A stretch of 64,000 nucleotides of DNA from Leptolyngbya ohadii IS1 (GCF_002215035.1 NZ_NKFP01000006.1:1066530-1130529), one strand, 5' to 3'; positions 42,860-52,384 are shown, counted from the first letter of the stretch. The notes: generated by a model from the sequence alone, not told the origin. Made by a program: numbers and translations.

Positions 42860-43388
42860 AATCCTGAACCGCGAAATAAACTGAGCCTGGGATGAAAAGC
42901 TGCTTTTCGATCGCCTCCTCTTCCGAAAGGCAAAGCGCAGCCTTGAATTGCCCAGCTAATCCATCCAGCTAATATATCCAACAGTAGAGGCGATCGCTTC
43001 CGGAATCCTGATACATCTAAGGTCTGGGTGAGGATTGTAGTCCTGAAAACAGTTTAGACCTTCATTTAGGCTGTTCAGGAGTAGAAAGTCGTAGAGGGAA
43101 GGGCTGGCTTCATTGGCAAGCCTTGCTGAAACGTTGAGCTGAGATAGATATATTTGAGGCAAGAGCTGTTCGCCTCTGCTGTAGCCTACGTTTTTTAGTG
43201 AATTGCGTAGCTAATTTTGTCTCATCTATTGTCTTGTTCCCATCTACTTAGGCTTATCTAACCCTTCACCTGGAGCGTCGCTTAACATCGCTTTCTCTTC
43301 ACCAAAAACGTACTCTTAATATTCTAAAGTCTTGAATTCAAAGATGACTCCTGCTTTTAGAAACTATTGATTCCCATGCTTATCATCC
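42860..43388. other. Intergenic region at the right edge of the island
   Basis: 529 bases between xisI and the sugar transporter operon. It holds one doubtful small minus-strand frame (42956-43162) and otherwise nothing recognised. The promoter of the transporter operon should lie here. Confidence 0.5.
42956..43162 (-). CDS. Doubtful small protein
   Basis: 68 residues (LSQLNVSARLANEASPSLYDF ... start). The first 30 residues faintly recall the helix-hairpin pattern of an RNA polymerase alpha C-terminal domain, but this is weak. There is no clear ribosome site. It may be a remnant. Confidence 0.2.
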   Translation of the reverse strand: MPQIYLSQLNVSARLANEASPSLYDFLLLNSLNEGLNCFQDYNPHPDLRCIRIPEAIASTVGYISWMD

Positions 43389-44747
43389 ATGGCTACTGAT
43401 TCTTCTTCGCAAAGTCCACCCCGACCTCACCACGGGAAAAACGATTGGACATCGCTTCATCGCTGGTTGCTGCGGCGCTGGCGTTTTGCTGTTTTAGCGA
43501 TCGGCGTCTTCCTTGCCGTCGTTTTTTATGGCGTCATGGCCCTGTCCCAGCAGCCCGTCCACATTACTATGCTGATGTCTGCGCTGGATTCAGCTCAGGA
43601 ACGCCATATTGTTGAGGCATTTGAGGCAAAAAATCCTGATATCAAAGTTGATATTATCGAAGGTCCAAACGCTTCTAACTTGATTGAGGATCTCTACACT
43701 TCCTCCTTCCTGCTGGGTGGCTCTCCCTATGACCTGGTGTACATGGATATTGTCTGGCTGCCCAAGTTTGCGGCGGCGGGGTGGCTGATGGATTTAACCG
43801 ATCGCATTACGCAGGCGGATCTGGCAGACTTTATTCCTGAAACCGTGGAAGGCAGTCGCTACAACGATCGACTTTACCGGATGCCCGTTCGCACCGACTC
43901 CGGCTTGCTCTACTACCGGGAAGACCTGTTGCAGCAGGCAGGCGCACAGCCCCCTGAAACTTTCTCCGATCTAATCAATATCTCCCAGCAGCTTCAGAAA
44001 TCCGATGCCGCTGATTGGGGCTATGTCTGGCAGGGACGACAGTACGAAGGTTTGTCTGCCATGTTTGTGGAGGTGCTGGAAGGATCGGGCGGATTCTGGA
44101 TCAATCCCGAAACGCTGGAAGTTGGACTCGATCGCCCCGAAACCCAAAAGGCAATCCAGTTTCTGAAGGACACAATTAATCAGGGCATATCGCCCCCCGG
44201 TGTGACCACCTATCAGGAAGAGGAAGCCCGCCGACTATTCCAGAGCGGACAGGCGGTGTTTATGCGGAACTGGCCCTATGCCCTGCCGCTGGCAAACGCG
44301 GACGATTCCCCAATCAAAGGCAAAGTGGGGTTTAAGCCGATGGTTCACGCGCAGGGTCAGCAGAGTGCTGGAGCATTAGGCGGCTGGGGTATTGGGGTGG
44401 CAAAATCTTCGACGCATCCCGAAGAAGCCCTGCGATTTGCCCAGTATTACGCCAGCGAAGAAGCACAGCGCAACTTAGTGCTGGAAAATGGCTATCTGCC
44501 TACCCGTCGATCGCTATACACTGATCCGCAAGTGGTGCAGCAATACAGCTACTTCCCGCGAATGCTGCCCGTGGCAGAAAGTGCAACCCTGCGTCCTCCC
44601 GTTGCCCAGTATGCCCAAGCCTCGGATATTCTTCAGCGGTATCTGAGTGCTGCCCTCACAGGTCGAACCGATCCAGAGCAGGCAATGCGCGATGCGGCAA
44701 ACGAAACCCGCACCCTGCTAAACCGCTACTCTGCGTCCCGATCCTGA
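43389..44747 (+). CDS. Sugar ABC transporter substrate-binding protein
   Basis: 452 residues, extracellular solute-binding family 1. An N-terminal hydrophobic segment (about 31-53) anchors or exports it; there is no lipobox Cys. The family signature ITMLMSALDSAQERHIVEAFEAKNPDIKV, YDLVYMDIVWLPKFAAAGWL and a C-terminal GGWGIGVAKSSTHPEEAL block are typical of disaccharide/oligosaccharide binders. First gene of the importer operon; the sugar cannot be named. Confidence 0.87.
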   Translation: MATDSSSQSPPRPHHGKNDWTSLHRWLLRRWRFAVLAIGVFLAVVFYGVMALSQQPVHITMLMSALDSAQERHIVEAFEAKNPDIKVDIIEGPNASNLIEDLYTSSFLLGGSPYDLVYMDIVWLPKFAAAGWLMDLTDRITQADLADFIPETVEGSRYNDRLYRMPVRTDSGLLYYREDLLQQAGAQPPETFSDLINISQQLQKSDAADWGYVWQGRQYEGLSAMFVEVLEGSGGFWINPETLEVGLDRPETQKAIQFLKDTINQGISPPGVTTYQEEEARRLFQSGQAVFMRNWPYALPLANADDSPIKGKVGFKPMVHAQGQQSAGALGGWGIGVAKSSTHPEEALRFAQYYASEEAQRNLVLENGYLPTRRSLYTDPQVVQQYSYFPRMLPVAESATLRPPVAQYAQASDILQRYLSAALTGRTDPEQAMRDAANETRTLLNRYSASRS

Positions 44748-44769
44748 GCCGTATTTATAGGAGTCCTTC

Positions 44770-45672
44770 ATGGCTGACACAATTCGCACAAGAGAACAGC
44801 GCACGGGCTTGCTGCTTCTGGTTCCGGCAATGCTGGTACTGCTGCTGGTCTACGCCTATCCGATCGCCCGATCGCTCTGGCTGAGTTTGTTTACGCAAAA
44901 CCTGGGAACCCAGCTTCAACCTGTCTTTACGGGACTGGGCAACTATGGACGAATGGTTCAGGATGGTCGCTTCTGGCAGGCGATCTGGAATACGACGGTA
45001 TTTACCCTCTCGTCCCTGATTCTGGAACTCATCCTGGGGATGGCAATTGCCTTGGTGTTAAACCATGCTTTTCGCGGACGGAGTGCGGTACGGACGATCG
45101 CCATTTTGCCCTGGGCACTGCCAACGGCACTGATCGGGACGACCTGGGCATGGATTTTTAACGCGGAATTTGGCGTCTGGAACGATATTCTGCTGCGGCT
45201 CGGCATTATTGATACGGGTGTGAACTGGCTGGGTAATCCCACGCTGGCAATGATGTGCGTGATTGCGGCGGATGTCTGGAAAACCACTCCCTTTATCGCG
45301 ATTCTGCTGCTGGCAGGCTTGCAGTCCATTTCGGGCGACCTGTACGAGGCGCATTCGATCGATGGCGCAACGGCATGGCAGAGCTTCCGGCAAATTACGC
45401 TGCCGCTGCTGATGCCCCAAATCCTGATTGCCGCCCTGTTCCGCTTTGCCCAGGCATTCGGAATTTTCGATTTGATTGCGGTTATGACTGGGGGCGGTCC
45501 CGGTGGCGCAACGGAAACCGTTTCTATCTATATTTATTCGACGATCATGCGCTATCTGGACTTCGGCTATGGCTCTGCCCTGGTAGTCGTAACCTTTGTG
45601 GTGCTGATTGCGGCAGTGGGTCTTGCTGCCTGGCTACTGTCTAGAACTCGTACTGCTTTGAGAGGAAGTTAA
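44770..45672 (+). CDS. Sugar ABC transporter permease (MalF type)
   Basis: 300 residues, six transmembrane helices, with the EAA loop YEAHSIDGATAWQSFRQITL that contacts the ATPase. An AGGAG lies before the ATG. It is 22 bases after the binding-protein gene and 3 bases before the second permease. Confidence 0.88.
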   Translation: MADTIRTREQRTGLLLLVPAMLVLLLVYAYPIARSLWLSLFTQNLGTQLQPVFTGLGNYGRMVQDGRFWQAIWNTTVFTLSSLILELILGMAIALVLNHAFRGRSAVRTIAILPWALPTALIGTTWAWIFNAEFGVWNDILLRLGIIDTGVNWLGNPTLAMMCVIAADVWKTTPFIAILLLAGLQSISGDLYEAHSIDGATAWQSFRQITLPLLMPQILIAALFRFAQAFGIFDLIAVMTGGGPGGATETVSIYIYSTIMRYLDFGYGSALVVVTFVVLIAAVGLAAWLLSRTRTALRGS

Positions 45673-45675
45673 CCC

Positions 45676-46575
45676 ATGACGACGATTCAACCCCCTGCTC
45701 GATCGCAGGAAGTTCCTCCCCGGCAAGCCCCCTCCCGCAAGCGATCGTTTTCCCTGAGAAGTGTGCTGTTGCCGATCGCCGTTGTGCTGGTGGTGCTGTT
45801 CAGCCTTGCGCCGATTCTCTGGCAGCTGCTTACGTCTTTTAAGACCAATGCAGACATTGCCGCCATTCCCAACGTTTATTTCCCGCGTGAGTTTACGCTA
45901 GAACACTACGTGGAGATCTTCCGTCGCCGCCCGTTCTTGAACTACATGCTCAACAGCGCGTTTGTGGCGGTTAGCTCGACGTTGCTCTGTCTGGCACTGG
46001 GAACGCCTGCGGCGTATGCTCTGGCACGGCTGAAGCTTCCCGGCGAACGGTTTATTCTCGCTGCCGTGCTGATCGTGACGCTGTTCCCCTACATTCTGCT
46101 GTTCATTGGTCTGCTGGAAATTGTTCGCACCTTTGGACTGGCAAATAACTATCTGGCGCTGATCATCCCCTACACGGCAATTAATATTCCGCTGACAATT
46201 CTGGTAATGCGAAGCTTCTTCCAGCAGTTGCCCCGCGACCTGGAGGACTCCGCCAAAGTAGACGGCTATAACACCTGGGGAATGCTGACGAAGATCCTGC
46301 TGCCGCTCACCACCCCCGCCCTCGTTACTACCGGAATTCTCGCCTTTATTGCCGCCTGGAACGAGTTCATCTTCGCCCTTACGTTCATCACCCGCGAATC
46401 GATGAAAACCATCCCGGTTGCTGTCGCCCAGATCAGCGGAACCGCCGTCTTTGAAATCCCCTACGGTGCCCTGGCTGCCGCTACGGTGATTGGAACCTTA
46501 CCGCTCGTCGCTCTGGTGCTGCTGTTCCAGCGTCGAATCGTCCAGGGCTTAACTGCTGGAGCTGTGAAAGGCTAG
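45676..46575 (+). CDS. Sugar ABC transporter permease (MalG type)
   Basis: 299 residues, six helices, with the EAA-type loop EDSAKVDGYNTWGMLTKILL and a MalG-like C-terminus. A Pro/Arg-rich cytoplasmic N-terminus of about 25 residues precedes helix 1. It forms the channel with the preceding permease. Confidence 0.88.
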   Translation: MTTIQPPARSQEVPPRQAPSRKRSFSLRSVLLPIAVVLVVLFSLAPILWQLLTSFKTNADIAAIPNVYFPREFTLEHYVEIFRRRPFLNYMLNSAFVAVSSTLLCLALGTPAAYALARLKLPGERFILAAVLIVTLFPYILLFIGLLEIVRTFGLANNYLALIIPYTAINIPLTILVMRSFFQQLPRDLEDSAKVDGYNTWGMLTKILLPLTTPALVTTGILAFIAAWNEFIFALTFITRESMKTIPVAVAQISGTAVFEIPYGALAAATVIGTLPLVALVLLFQRRIVQGLTAGAVKG

Positions 46576-46792
46576 GGAGTGGGGAATGGGGAGTAGGGAA
46601 TAGGGGGGATGAGAAGGAGGAACGGGTGAGCAAGACAAGGAAGAGATTTGTAGCCTCATCCCTTTTCCCCTCAAACCTCCTAGAAGCTGTTCACCAGAAG
46701 TGACCTACAAACAGCAATTTCCCTTATTCCCTGCTCCCTCTCCCCCCGCTCCCTGCTCCCCTGCTCCCTATTCCCCAATTCCCTAAAAAACC
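46576..46792. repeat. Spacer with strand-biased minisatellite
   Basis: A purine-rich run (GGGAGTGGGGAATGGGGAGT) at 46576-46608 and a pyrimidine-rich run (CCCTGCTCCCCTGCTCCC-like) at 46731-46785 are near complements, so the transcript could fold into a long hairpin between the permease and ATPase genes. Confidence 0.65.
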
Positions 46793-47908
46793 ATGCCTAA
46801 ACTCGAACTCATTCACCTGAACAAAACCTACTCCCCCAAAGTCGTTCCCGTGCGCGACCTGAGCCTGGGCGTAGACAACGGCGAATTCCTGACGCTGCTG
46901 GGTCCGTCGGGCTGCGGTAAGTCCACCACCCTGCGAATGATTGCCGGACTGGAACAGCCTACTCGCGGCGAAATTCGGATTTCCGAGCGCAATGTCACCA
47001 ATCAGGCAGCGGGCGATCGCAATATTGCGATGGTGTTTCAGAGCTATGCGCTGTATCCCCACATGAGCGTCTATGACAACATGGCTTCCGGGCTGCGGCT
47101 GCGCCACATGAAATCGGACGAAATCCGACGACGCATCTCTGAAGTCAGCGGTTTCCTCGGTCTGAATGACCTGATGGATCGTAAACCCGGACAGCTTTCG
47201 GGCGGTCAGCGGCAGCGGGTTGCGTTGGGGCGGGCACTGGTGCGTCAGCCGGACGTATTTCTGCTGGATGAGCCGCTGTCTAACCTGGATGCCCTGCTGC
47301 GGGAGCAGGTTCGCGCCGAACTGAAGGAGATTTTCACCTCACTGAATACTCCCGTCGTTTACGTTACCCACGACCAGACGGAAGCCATGACCCTCTCGAC
47401 CCGCGTGGCTGTCCTGAATGGCGGCATTTTGCAGCAGCTTGACCCGCCGCGCCGCATCTACACCCATCCGGCAAACCGTTTTGTGGCAGGCTTTATCGGC
47501 AGTCCGCAAATGAACCTGCTAGATCTAAAGTGTGAAGGGCGATCGGCAATCTTCGGCAACTACCGCATTCCCCTCCCCGATGGCTTTGTGCCCCCGCCAG
47601 AAATCACCCTGGGCATCCGTCCGGAGCACGTCCACTTAGCTGACCCCAATCAGCACAGCAATTCCGTGGTGCAGGGCAGAGTCGTCCTCTCGGAAAACCT
47701 GGGCATGAACGAACTGCTGACCGTCCGGGTACGAGGCGCAGAAAACCAGATCTTCCGTGCCCTCATCTCCAGCGATAACCCCTTCCGGGGCGAAGAAATT
47801 GCCCTCACCCTGCCGCCCGAACACATCCACTGGTTCAACCTGCAAACCGGAGAGCGCCTCCCAGCCCAGGTGCTTCAGTCGGTAGGCGATCGAAATCGCA
47901 TGGGGTAG
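46793..47908 (+). CDS. Sugar ABC transporter ATPase (MalK/UgpC type)
   Basis: 371 residues. Walker A GPSGCGKST, Q-loop VFQSYALYPHM, signature LSGGQRQRVALGRA, Walker B VFLLDEPLSNLDA, H-loop VTHDQTEAM, then a C-terminal TOBE/MOI regulatory domain (about 240-360). It powers the importer encoded upstream and may serve other sugar permeases, such as the lone one at 56.1 kb. Confidence 0.9.
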   Translation: MPKLELIHLNKTYSPKVVPVRDLSLGVDNGEFLTLLGPSGCGKSTTLRMIAGLEQPTRGEIRISERNVTNQAAGDRNIAMVFQSYALYPHMSVYDNMASGLRLRHMKSDEIRRRISEVSGFLGLNDLMDRKPGQLSGGQRQRVALGRALVRQPDVFLLDEPLSNLDALLREQVRAELKEIFTSLNTPVVYVTHDQTEAMTLSTRVAVLNGGILQQLDPPRRIYTHPANRFVAGFIGSPQMNLLDLKCEGRSAIFGNYRIPLPDGFVPPPEITLGIRPEHVHLADPNQHSNSVVQGRVVLSENLGMNELLTVRVRGAENQIFRALISSDNPFRGEEIALTLPPEHIHWFNLQTGERLPAQVLQSVGDRNRMG

Positions 47909-47994
47909 AAGGAACTCTAAGGGGGCTTGGAATCCTGCCTTGCCCCTCCAGTTTCTTACAGAGGTTTACGTCTGTGAGTGTTCTAGGTCCTGCC

Positions 47995-48026
47995 GTCCCC
48001 TCAATCCCCCAATTCTGGGGGACTTT
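47995..48026. repeat. C-rich palindromic repeat, MITE-arm type
   Basis: CCCCTCAATCCCCCAATTCT followed by GGGGGACTTTGATTTTTT. The inner palindrome TCCCCCA/TGGGGGA resembles the arms inside the 14.6-kb MITE. The trailing T run could also end transcription. Confidence 0.55.
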
Positions 48027-48123
48027 GATTTTTTAAACGATCGTCTAACTTCATAGCATCGAACACCCTATCAGTCTAAAAAGCACTACCTCTCCAACAA
48101 TCCCTTAACCCATTCTCTAACAG

Positions 48124-48152
48124 CCCTCCGGACTTCGATTCTGGAGGGTTTT
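48124..48152 (+). terminator. Probable terminator of the sugar ABC operon
   Basis: CCCTCC (48124-48129) and GGAGGG (48143-48148) around a CTTCGAT loop, followed by TTTTCC. Confidence 0.6.
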
Positions 48153-48249
48153 CCTGTGGAAGGTAAGTGAAAAGAATGCAAGAAAGCGATCGATCGCAGT
48201 TCCCTGAATTGGGGATTGATTTATAGGTTTGCAGTGAAGGGAGACGGGT

Positions 48250-49434
48250 ATGATTAACTGGATTGCGCTAGGGTTAAGTCTATTCAGCGGCGGCACGATC
48301 GGCGGCATCAAAATTGGCGATGTTGTTAATGGCGTGAAGTTCATTGGCGATGTCTTTGGTTTCGGAAGCAGCGATAAAAAAAATGTCTTAGAAGACCCCA
48401 GTTTTGGCAGCAACCTAATAGGAAATCTGTTCAATACGCTAAGTAGCAGCAACTATCTTGGCGGAATTGATCTGGGCGATATTTTCACTGGGATGATCGG
48501 CGGAAGCACCACCGGATCAGGCGGTCGTGGCTCCAATAATAACTTTGACCTGGGTGATATTTTTGCAGGATTGAGTAACAATACTTCCTTTGATTCGATT
48601 AACCTGGGAAGTTTATTGGGAACGCTCACAGGTTCCTCAGGTTCGGCAAATAACTCTTCGCTAGGCGATTTGTTTGATGGGCTGGGTAGCCTGTTTGGAA
48701 ATATTAACCTGGGTGATTTGTTTGGTGGGCTGGACGACAATTACTACTACGTCTTCGAGCCGATGCCTGTCACCAATTTGTTCCGAAATTTGAGCGGCAA
48801 TGATATTATGAGCCGCCCTGCCAGTAAATTTGATCAGGTGGATTTGTTGGATGGCTTAGGCACATTTTTGAATGTGTTAGGCGAAGCCGATGTCCTCAAA
48901 GGCATGGGTGTGCAGGACGTAGAGCGCGGCAACGTTGTTAACGATACGATGGTCGGTAAAGCTGCAAACGACCTGCTGATTGGCTTAACCGGAAACGATC
49001 GCCTTGCGGGTGCGGTTGGTCGCGATATCCTCAACGGTGGCGATGGCGACGATCGGCTGATGGGCGGTGACGGGGATGATATTCTTGTCGGTCGGGTGGG
49101 CAAAGATATGCTGCTTGGCGGTCGCGGGAAGGATGTGCTGATGGGCAACGAGGGGGCGGATACGCTGTTTGGCGATCGGGGCAGCGACCTGTTTGTGCTG
49201 AATTACAAGTACGGCATGAAGGACAGCACCGATACCATTCGCGACTTCAGAAAGGGCATTGACCTGATCGGTTTGCCGAAGGAAATCAACTTCAATCGGC
49301 TGAAGTTTGATCAAAAAGGTGACGATACCGTCATTCGCCTGGGACGAACTTCGATCGCAGTGCTGGAAAACGTGAATGTCGATCGCCTCAGTTCTTCCGA
49401 TTTTCTCAGTCTGGTGCAGCAGTCGAACAGCTAA
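48250..49434 (+). CDS. RTX calcium-binding protein with an N-terminal LGD(I/L)F repeat
   Basis: 394 residues. Residues about 70-180 hold five loose repeats built on (I/N/S)xLGD(I/L)F-G: IDLGDIFTGM, FDLGDIFAGL, INLGSLLGTL, SSLGDLFDGL and INLGDLFGGL. Residues about 235-325 carry GGxGxDxL nonapeptide repeats (GGDGDDRLMGGDGDDILVG, GGRGKDVLMGNEGADTLFG) that bind Ca2+ and form a beta roll, followed by the typical LFVLNYKYG and RDFRKGIDLIGL end. No signal peptide; such proteins leave by type I secretion. No secretion genes are near. Confidence 0.83.
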   Translation: MINWIALGLSLFSGGTIGGIKIGDVVNGVKFIGDVFGFGSSDKKNVLEDPSFGSNLIGNLFNTLSSSNYLGGIDLGDIFTGMIGGSTTGSGGRGSNNNFDLGDIFAGLSNNTSFDSINLGSLLGTLTGSSGSANNSSLGDLFDGLGSLFGNINLGDLFGGLDDNYYYVFEPMPVTNLFRNLSGNDIMSRPASKFDQVDLLDGLGTFLNVLGEADVLKGMGVQDVERGNVVNDTMVGKAANDLLIGLTGNDRLAGAVGRDILNGGDGDDRLMGGDGDDILVGRVGKDMLLGGRGKDVLMGNEGADTLFGDRGSDLFVLNYKYGMKDSTDTIRDFRKGIDLIGLPKEINFNRLKFDQKGDDTVIRLGRTSIAVLENVNVDRLSSSDFLSLVQQSNS

Positions 49435-49478
49435 AAGCCGGATGGGCGACAATGCGCTAACACCCGACTTATAGGAAG

Positions 49479-49560
49479 TTAAATTTCGGAATCAAATTTC
49501 AGGGTTAAATTTCAGAGTCAAATTTCGGTGCAAGTTTCAGGGGTTATTGCTTCAGGGTGC
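49479..49560. repeat. Short tandem repeat (AAATTTCAGGGTT-like units)
   Basis: Four or five imperfect 15-base units (TTAAATTTC, TCAAATTTC, GCAAGTTTC with GG/GAG spacers) after the RTX gene. A CTTCAACCC repeat follows at 49590-49617. Confidence 0.65.
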
Positions 49561-49646
49561 GTCTTTTCCCCCAATCCAGACCGATCTTCAACTTCCTTCA
49601 ACCCTTCAACCCTTCAACTTTCTTAAACCTCAAAGCGTTTGCCTAC

Positions 49647-49997
49647 TTAAGGTGGATTGTCCCCCTGGTATAACTGGCGCAATTCTTGCAGCTTGTGCCC
49701 CATAACAGCAACCTGAGCTTGCCGGAGTGGGGTATTTTGCGTCTGTAGCTTACGCCGAACTGCTGCGATCGCCTGCTGCACCGTTTGGGTGATTCGGATC
49801 GCAAACTTTACCCTGCCTCGCTGAATTTGATACTGCAATCCCTGCTCACTGGTCGCATAGAGTGGCGGTAGCTGGTTGAGCGCATAGGCGACGATGTCTT
49901 CTGGTTTGGGGTAGGAGGCATCAACCGAAAGGGCTTTATACTGGCGAATGACTTCCTCTTCAACGAGGATTTCCATGACATTTTTGTAAATACACAT
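49647..49997 (-). CDS. ComFB family protein
   Basis: About 116 residues from ATG 49997. The family pattern is clear: YKNVMEILVEEEVIRQY, DIVAYALNQLPPLYATSEQG, then a C-terminal helix. ComFB domains are named from Bacillus competence; cyanobacterial members have been reported to bind cyclic dinucleotides and affect motility or competence. The upstream frame to 50054 looks less likely. Confidence 0.82.
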   Translation of the reverse strand: MCIYKNVMEILVEEEVIRQYKALSVDASYPKPEDIVAYALNQLPPLYATSEQGLQYQIQRGRVKFAIRITQTVQQAIAAVRRKLQTQNTPLRQAQVAVMGHKLQELRQLYQGDNPP

Positions 49998-50201
49998 AAC
50001 AGTCTTCAGGCAATTAAAAGGCGTACTGAAATTCAGTATAAAGGGCATATCCAAGCGTGGAAAGAAAAAAGATTTCTCTCCTATCTGTAGATTTGTAAAA
50101 TGTCGCTATACGATAAAAAACACAGTACTCATCGGAATACTGATCAAGTGATTAATCAAACGATTAATCAAACGATTAATTAGGTTAAGCAGAACCTATT
50201 T

Positions 50202-50600
50202 TCACGGCTTTTTCCAGTCGGTTTGCGCCTGGGATAATACGTAGGCAGCGACCTCCTGAATCTGCTGCTCGGTTAATCGATCGCGAAACGCCGACATGTT
50301 ATTTTTACCGTTTGTAACAATCTGAGCGATCGCGTCGAGGGAGTCCATTTCGTTCTTCTGAAGCGCTTTGAGCTTGAGAGTTTTGCCGCGCCGAATGATA
50401 TTGCCGCCGTTAATATGACAGCCCTCGCAGTGAACCTGGAAAACCTGCGCTCCGTGGATTAGCGTGTTTACTGGGTCATTTTCAGGATCTAATGAGTCCG
50501 CAGTCGCTCCCGCAGGCATTCCCAAAATACCCGCCGCTGCAATCAGGATGATCCCTATTAATGCTATAAGCCGGATTGTTATCGATCGCTGATTTAACAT
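50202..50600 (-). CDS. Cytochrome c6-like c-type cytochrome
   Basis: About 132 residues from ATG 50600, with GAGG eight bases upstream; a GTG at 50624 is an alternative. A signal peptide (hydrophobic ALIGIILIAAAGILG) is followed by one haem-binding motif CEGCH and the c6-like IRRGKTLKLKAL, IVTNGKNNMSAF with a probable axial Met, and a C-terminal VAAYVLSQAQ helix. It would act in the lumen or periplasm as an electron carrier; it may be a c6 paralogue rather than PetJ. Confidence 0.83.
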   Translation of the reverse strand: MLNQRSITIRLIALIGIILIAAAGILGMPAGATADSLDPENDPVNTLIHGAQVFQVHCEGCHINGGNIIRRGKTLKLKALQKNEMDSLDAIAQIVTNGKNNMSAFRDRLTEQQIQEVAAYVLSQAQTDWKKP

Positions 50601-50968
50601 AGAGCTAACCTCGCTGTTTTCCACTCTAACCTAAAAAAACTGGTTCGGAGGAAATCAGTGTAGTCCAAGATTTCTTATCTTGAGAGATAGGAGAAAAAGA
50701 ATGCTGCCATATCAAATAAATCGCTGTTTAAGCTGGTGGCTCAAGATATTAATCTATCTAAATTGCTTTATTCGGGCTAAAATATCTAGTTTGCTTAATA
50801 AAAGGAATAATTTACAGGTAGCTTAAATCGGGAATTCTGCTCAGAATTGCTAAAAGTTAGCAATGAACGATTGCGAAACGGTTGATAGATTGCTTGTGTC
50901 TAGCATATACCTCTATACAGAAATGCCAATTTCGTCACCGATCAGGTCACATTACAGGTCACATTACA
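50601..50968. other. Divergent promoter region with a tandem 12-bp repeat
   Basis: 368 bases between the cytochrome and AAA-like genes. AGGTCACATTAC occurs twice in tandem at 50944-50967, right before the AAA-like start. Nothing else recognised. Confidence 0.55.
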
Positions 50969-52315
50969 ATGACGCAGCTCCAGTCATCTCGTCGAAAGAG
51001 AGGAGTCGTTCTAAGCCTTAAAGGATGGCAGCGAGTACAAGCCGCTGAGCAAAAAGCAGCCGATCAGGATAACAGCAGTCGTCCCTATACGCTGGAGCAA
51101 CTCAGCGATCGATCGGGTTTAAGTCCCAACACCATTACAAAAGTGCGGCGGCGCAGACATGCGGTTGATCGACAAACCCTAGAGTCCTACTTTGGGGCAG
51201 TTGGGCTAGAACTCGCCTCTGAGGACTACATCAGCCTTGAACCTGATAGTACGCTCCGTTCCTCAACGCCCTTACGAGGACAGGTGCCGCTGGACTCTCC
51301 CTACTATATTGAGCGACAGCCTAACGAACAGATTGCCTACGATGAGGTGATGCAGCCCGGTGCGCTCATTCGGATCAAGGCACCCAAGCAATTTGGCAAA
51401 ACTTCCCTGATGGCGAGAGTTCTTGCCTTTGCACGGGAAAAGGGAATGCGAGAGGCGGTGGTCAACTTCCAGCTTGCAGACTCTAGCGTTTTTTCAAACT
51501 TCGATCGCTTTTTGCGCTGGTTTTGTGCCGTTGTAACGCGCAGTCTCAATCTTCCCATTCAGCTCGACCAATATTGGGACGACCTTTACGGCAGCAGCTA
51601 TAGCTGTACCAACTACTTCGAGCGGTATTTGCTGACCGAAATTGATAGTCCGATCGTTCTGGCGCTGGATGAAGGCGATATTTTGTTTGGACATCCGGCG
51701 CTCGCCAACGATTTCCTGGCGATGATCCGCGCCTGGAACGAAAAAGCCCGCTATGGCAACGACGGCAGCGATTTGTGGCAGCAGCTTCGTCTTGTGCTGG
51801 TTCACTGCTCTGAATCTCTAATTGGTCTACCGCTGGATCTCAATCAGTCGCCTTTTAATGTCGGGCTGTCGATCGAGCTGGAAAGCTTTAATCAAGAGCA
51901 AATTCAGGAACTCATTCAGCGCTACGGCATTGAGAACGGTTCCCAACTTGCCACAGAGCTAGAGAACTATTTGGGCGGTATTCCCTATCTGGTGCAGTTG
52001 TCTCTGCATACGATTAGCACTCGCGGCATTGCGTTTACTCAAATCAAAGAGCAGTCTATGGCTGCCAACAGTATCTTTGGTTTCCATCTTCGCAACGCCC
52101 TGACACGATTGCAAAAATCCCATCCCCAGCTTTTACCCATTTTGTACAATGTCACAACAGCGCCAGAGCCGATCGCCCTTGATCCGATCGATGCCTTTAA
52201 TCTGCAATGTACCGGGCTAGTCTGTCTGGATACGCTGCAAAAAGCTGAACCAAGCTGTGTTCTTTATCAGCAGTATTTCTCGCAGGTACTCCCACGGATT
52301 CGAGACAATTCGTGA
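50969..52315 (+). CDS. AAA-like domain protein with N-terminal DNA-binding-type region
   Basis: About 448 residues from ATG 50969. Residues 10-75 resemble a helix-turn-helix (LSDRSGLSPNTITKVRRRRHAVDRQTL). A conserved linker (PLDSPYYIERQPNEQIAYDEV) leads to an AAA_35-type ATPase: a Walker A variant in APKQFGKTSLMARV, Walker B IVLALDEGDILF, and a later YLGGIPYLVQLSLH block. Such proteins are common in cyanobacteria, often near WD40 or signalling genes; function unknown. The tandem repeat before the start could be its own operator (inference). Confidence 0.8.
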   Translation: MTQLQSSRRKRGVVLSLKGWQRVQAAEQKAADQDNSSRPYTLEQLSDRSGLSPNTITKVRRRRHAVDRQTLESYFGAVGLELASEDYISLEPDSTLRSSTPLRGQVPLDSPYYIERQPNEQIAYDEVMQPGALIRIKAPKQFGKTSLMARVLAFAREKGMREAVVNFQLADSSVFSNFDRFLRWFCAVVTRSLNLPIQLDQYWDDLYGSSYSCTNYFERYLLTEIDSPIVLALDEGDILFGHPALANDFLAMIRAWNEKARYGNDGSDLWQQLRLVLVHCSESLIGLPLDLNQSPFNVGLSIELESFNQEQIQELIQRYGIENGSQLATELENYLGGIPYLVQLSLHTISTRGIAFTQIKEQSMAANSIFGFHLRNALTRLQKSHPQLLPILYNVTTAPEPIALDPIDAFNLQCTGLVCLDTLQKAEPSCVLYQQYFSQVLPRIRDNS

Positions 52316-52355
52316 AACACCAGATTTGAGATTCCAGACCTGAAATCCCAAACAG

Positions 52356-52384
52356 CCAAAAGGGTGGCACTATTTGTCCACCCT
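52356..52384 (-). terminator. Rho-independent terminator, minus strand
   Basis: Arms AGGGTGG (52361-52367) and CCACCCT (52378-52384); on the minus strand TTTTG follows. It ends the membrane-protein gene that stops at 52474. Confidence 0.65.

Larger units (their letters stand above)
47909..48249. other. Spacer between ABC operon and RTX gene
   Basis: 341 bases with no gene. It contains a C-rich palindromic repeat (47995-48026) and a terminator (48124-48152). Confidence 0.6.
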
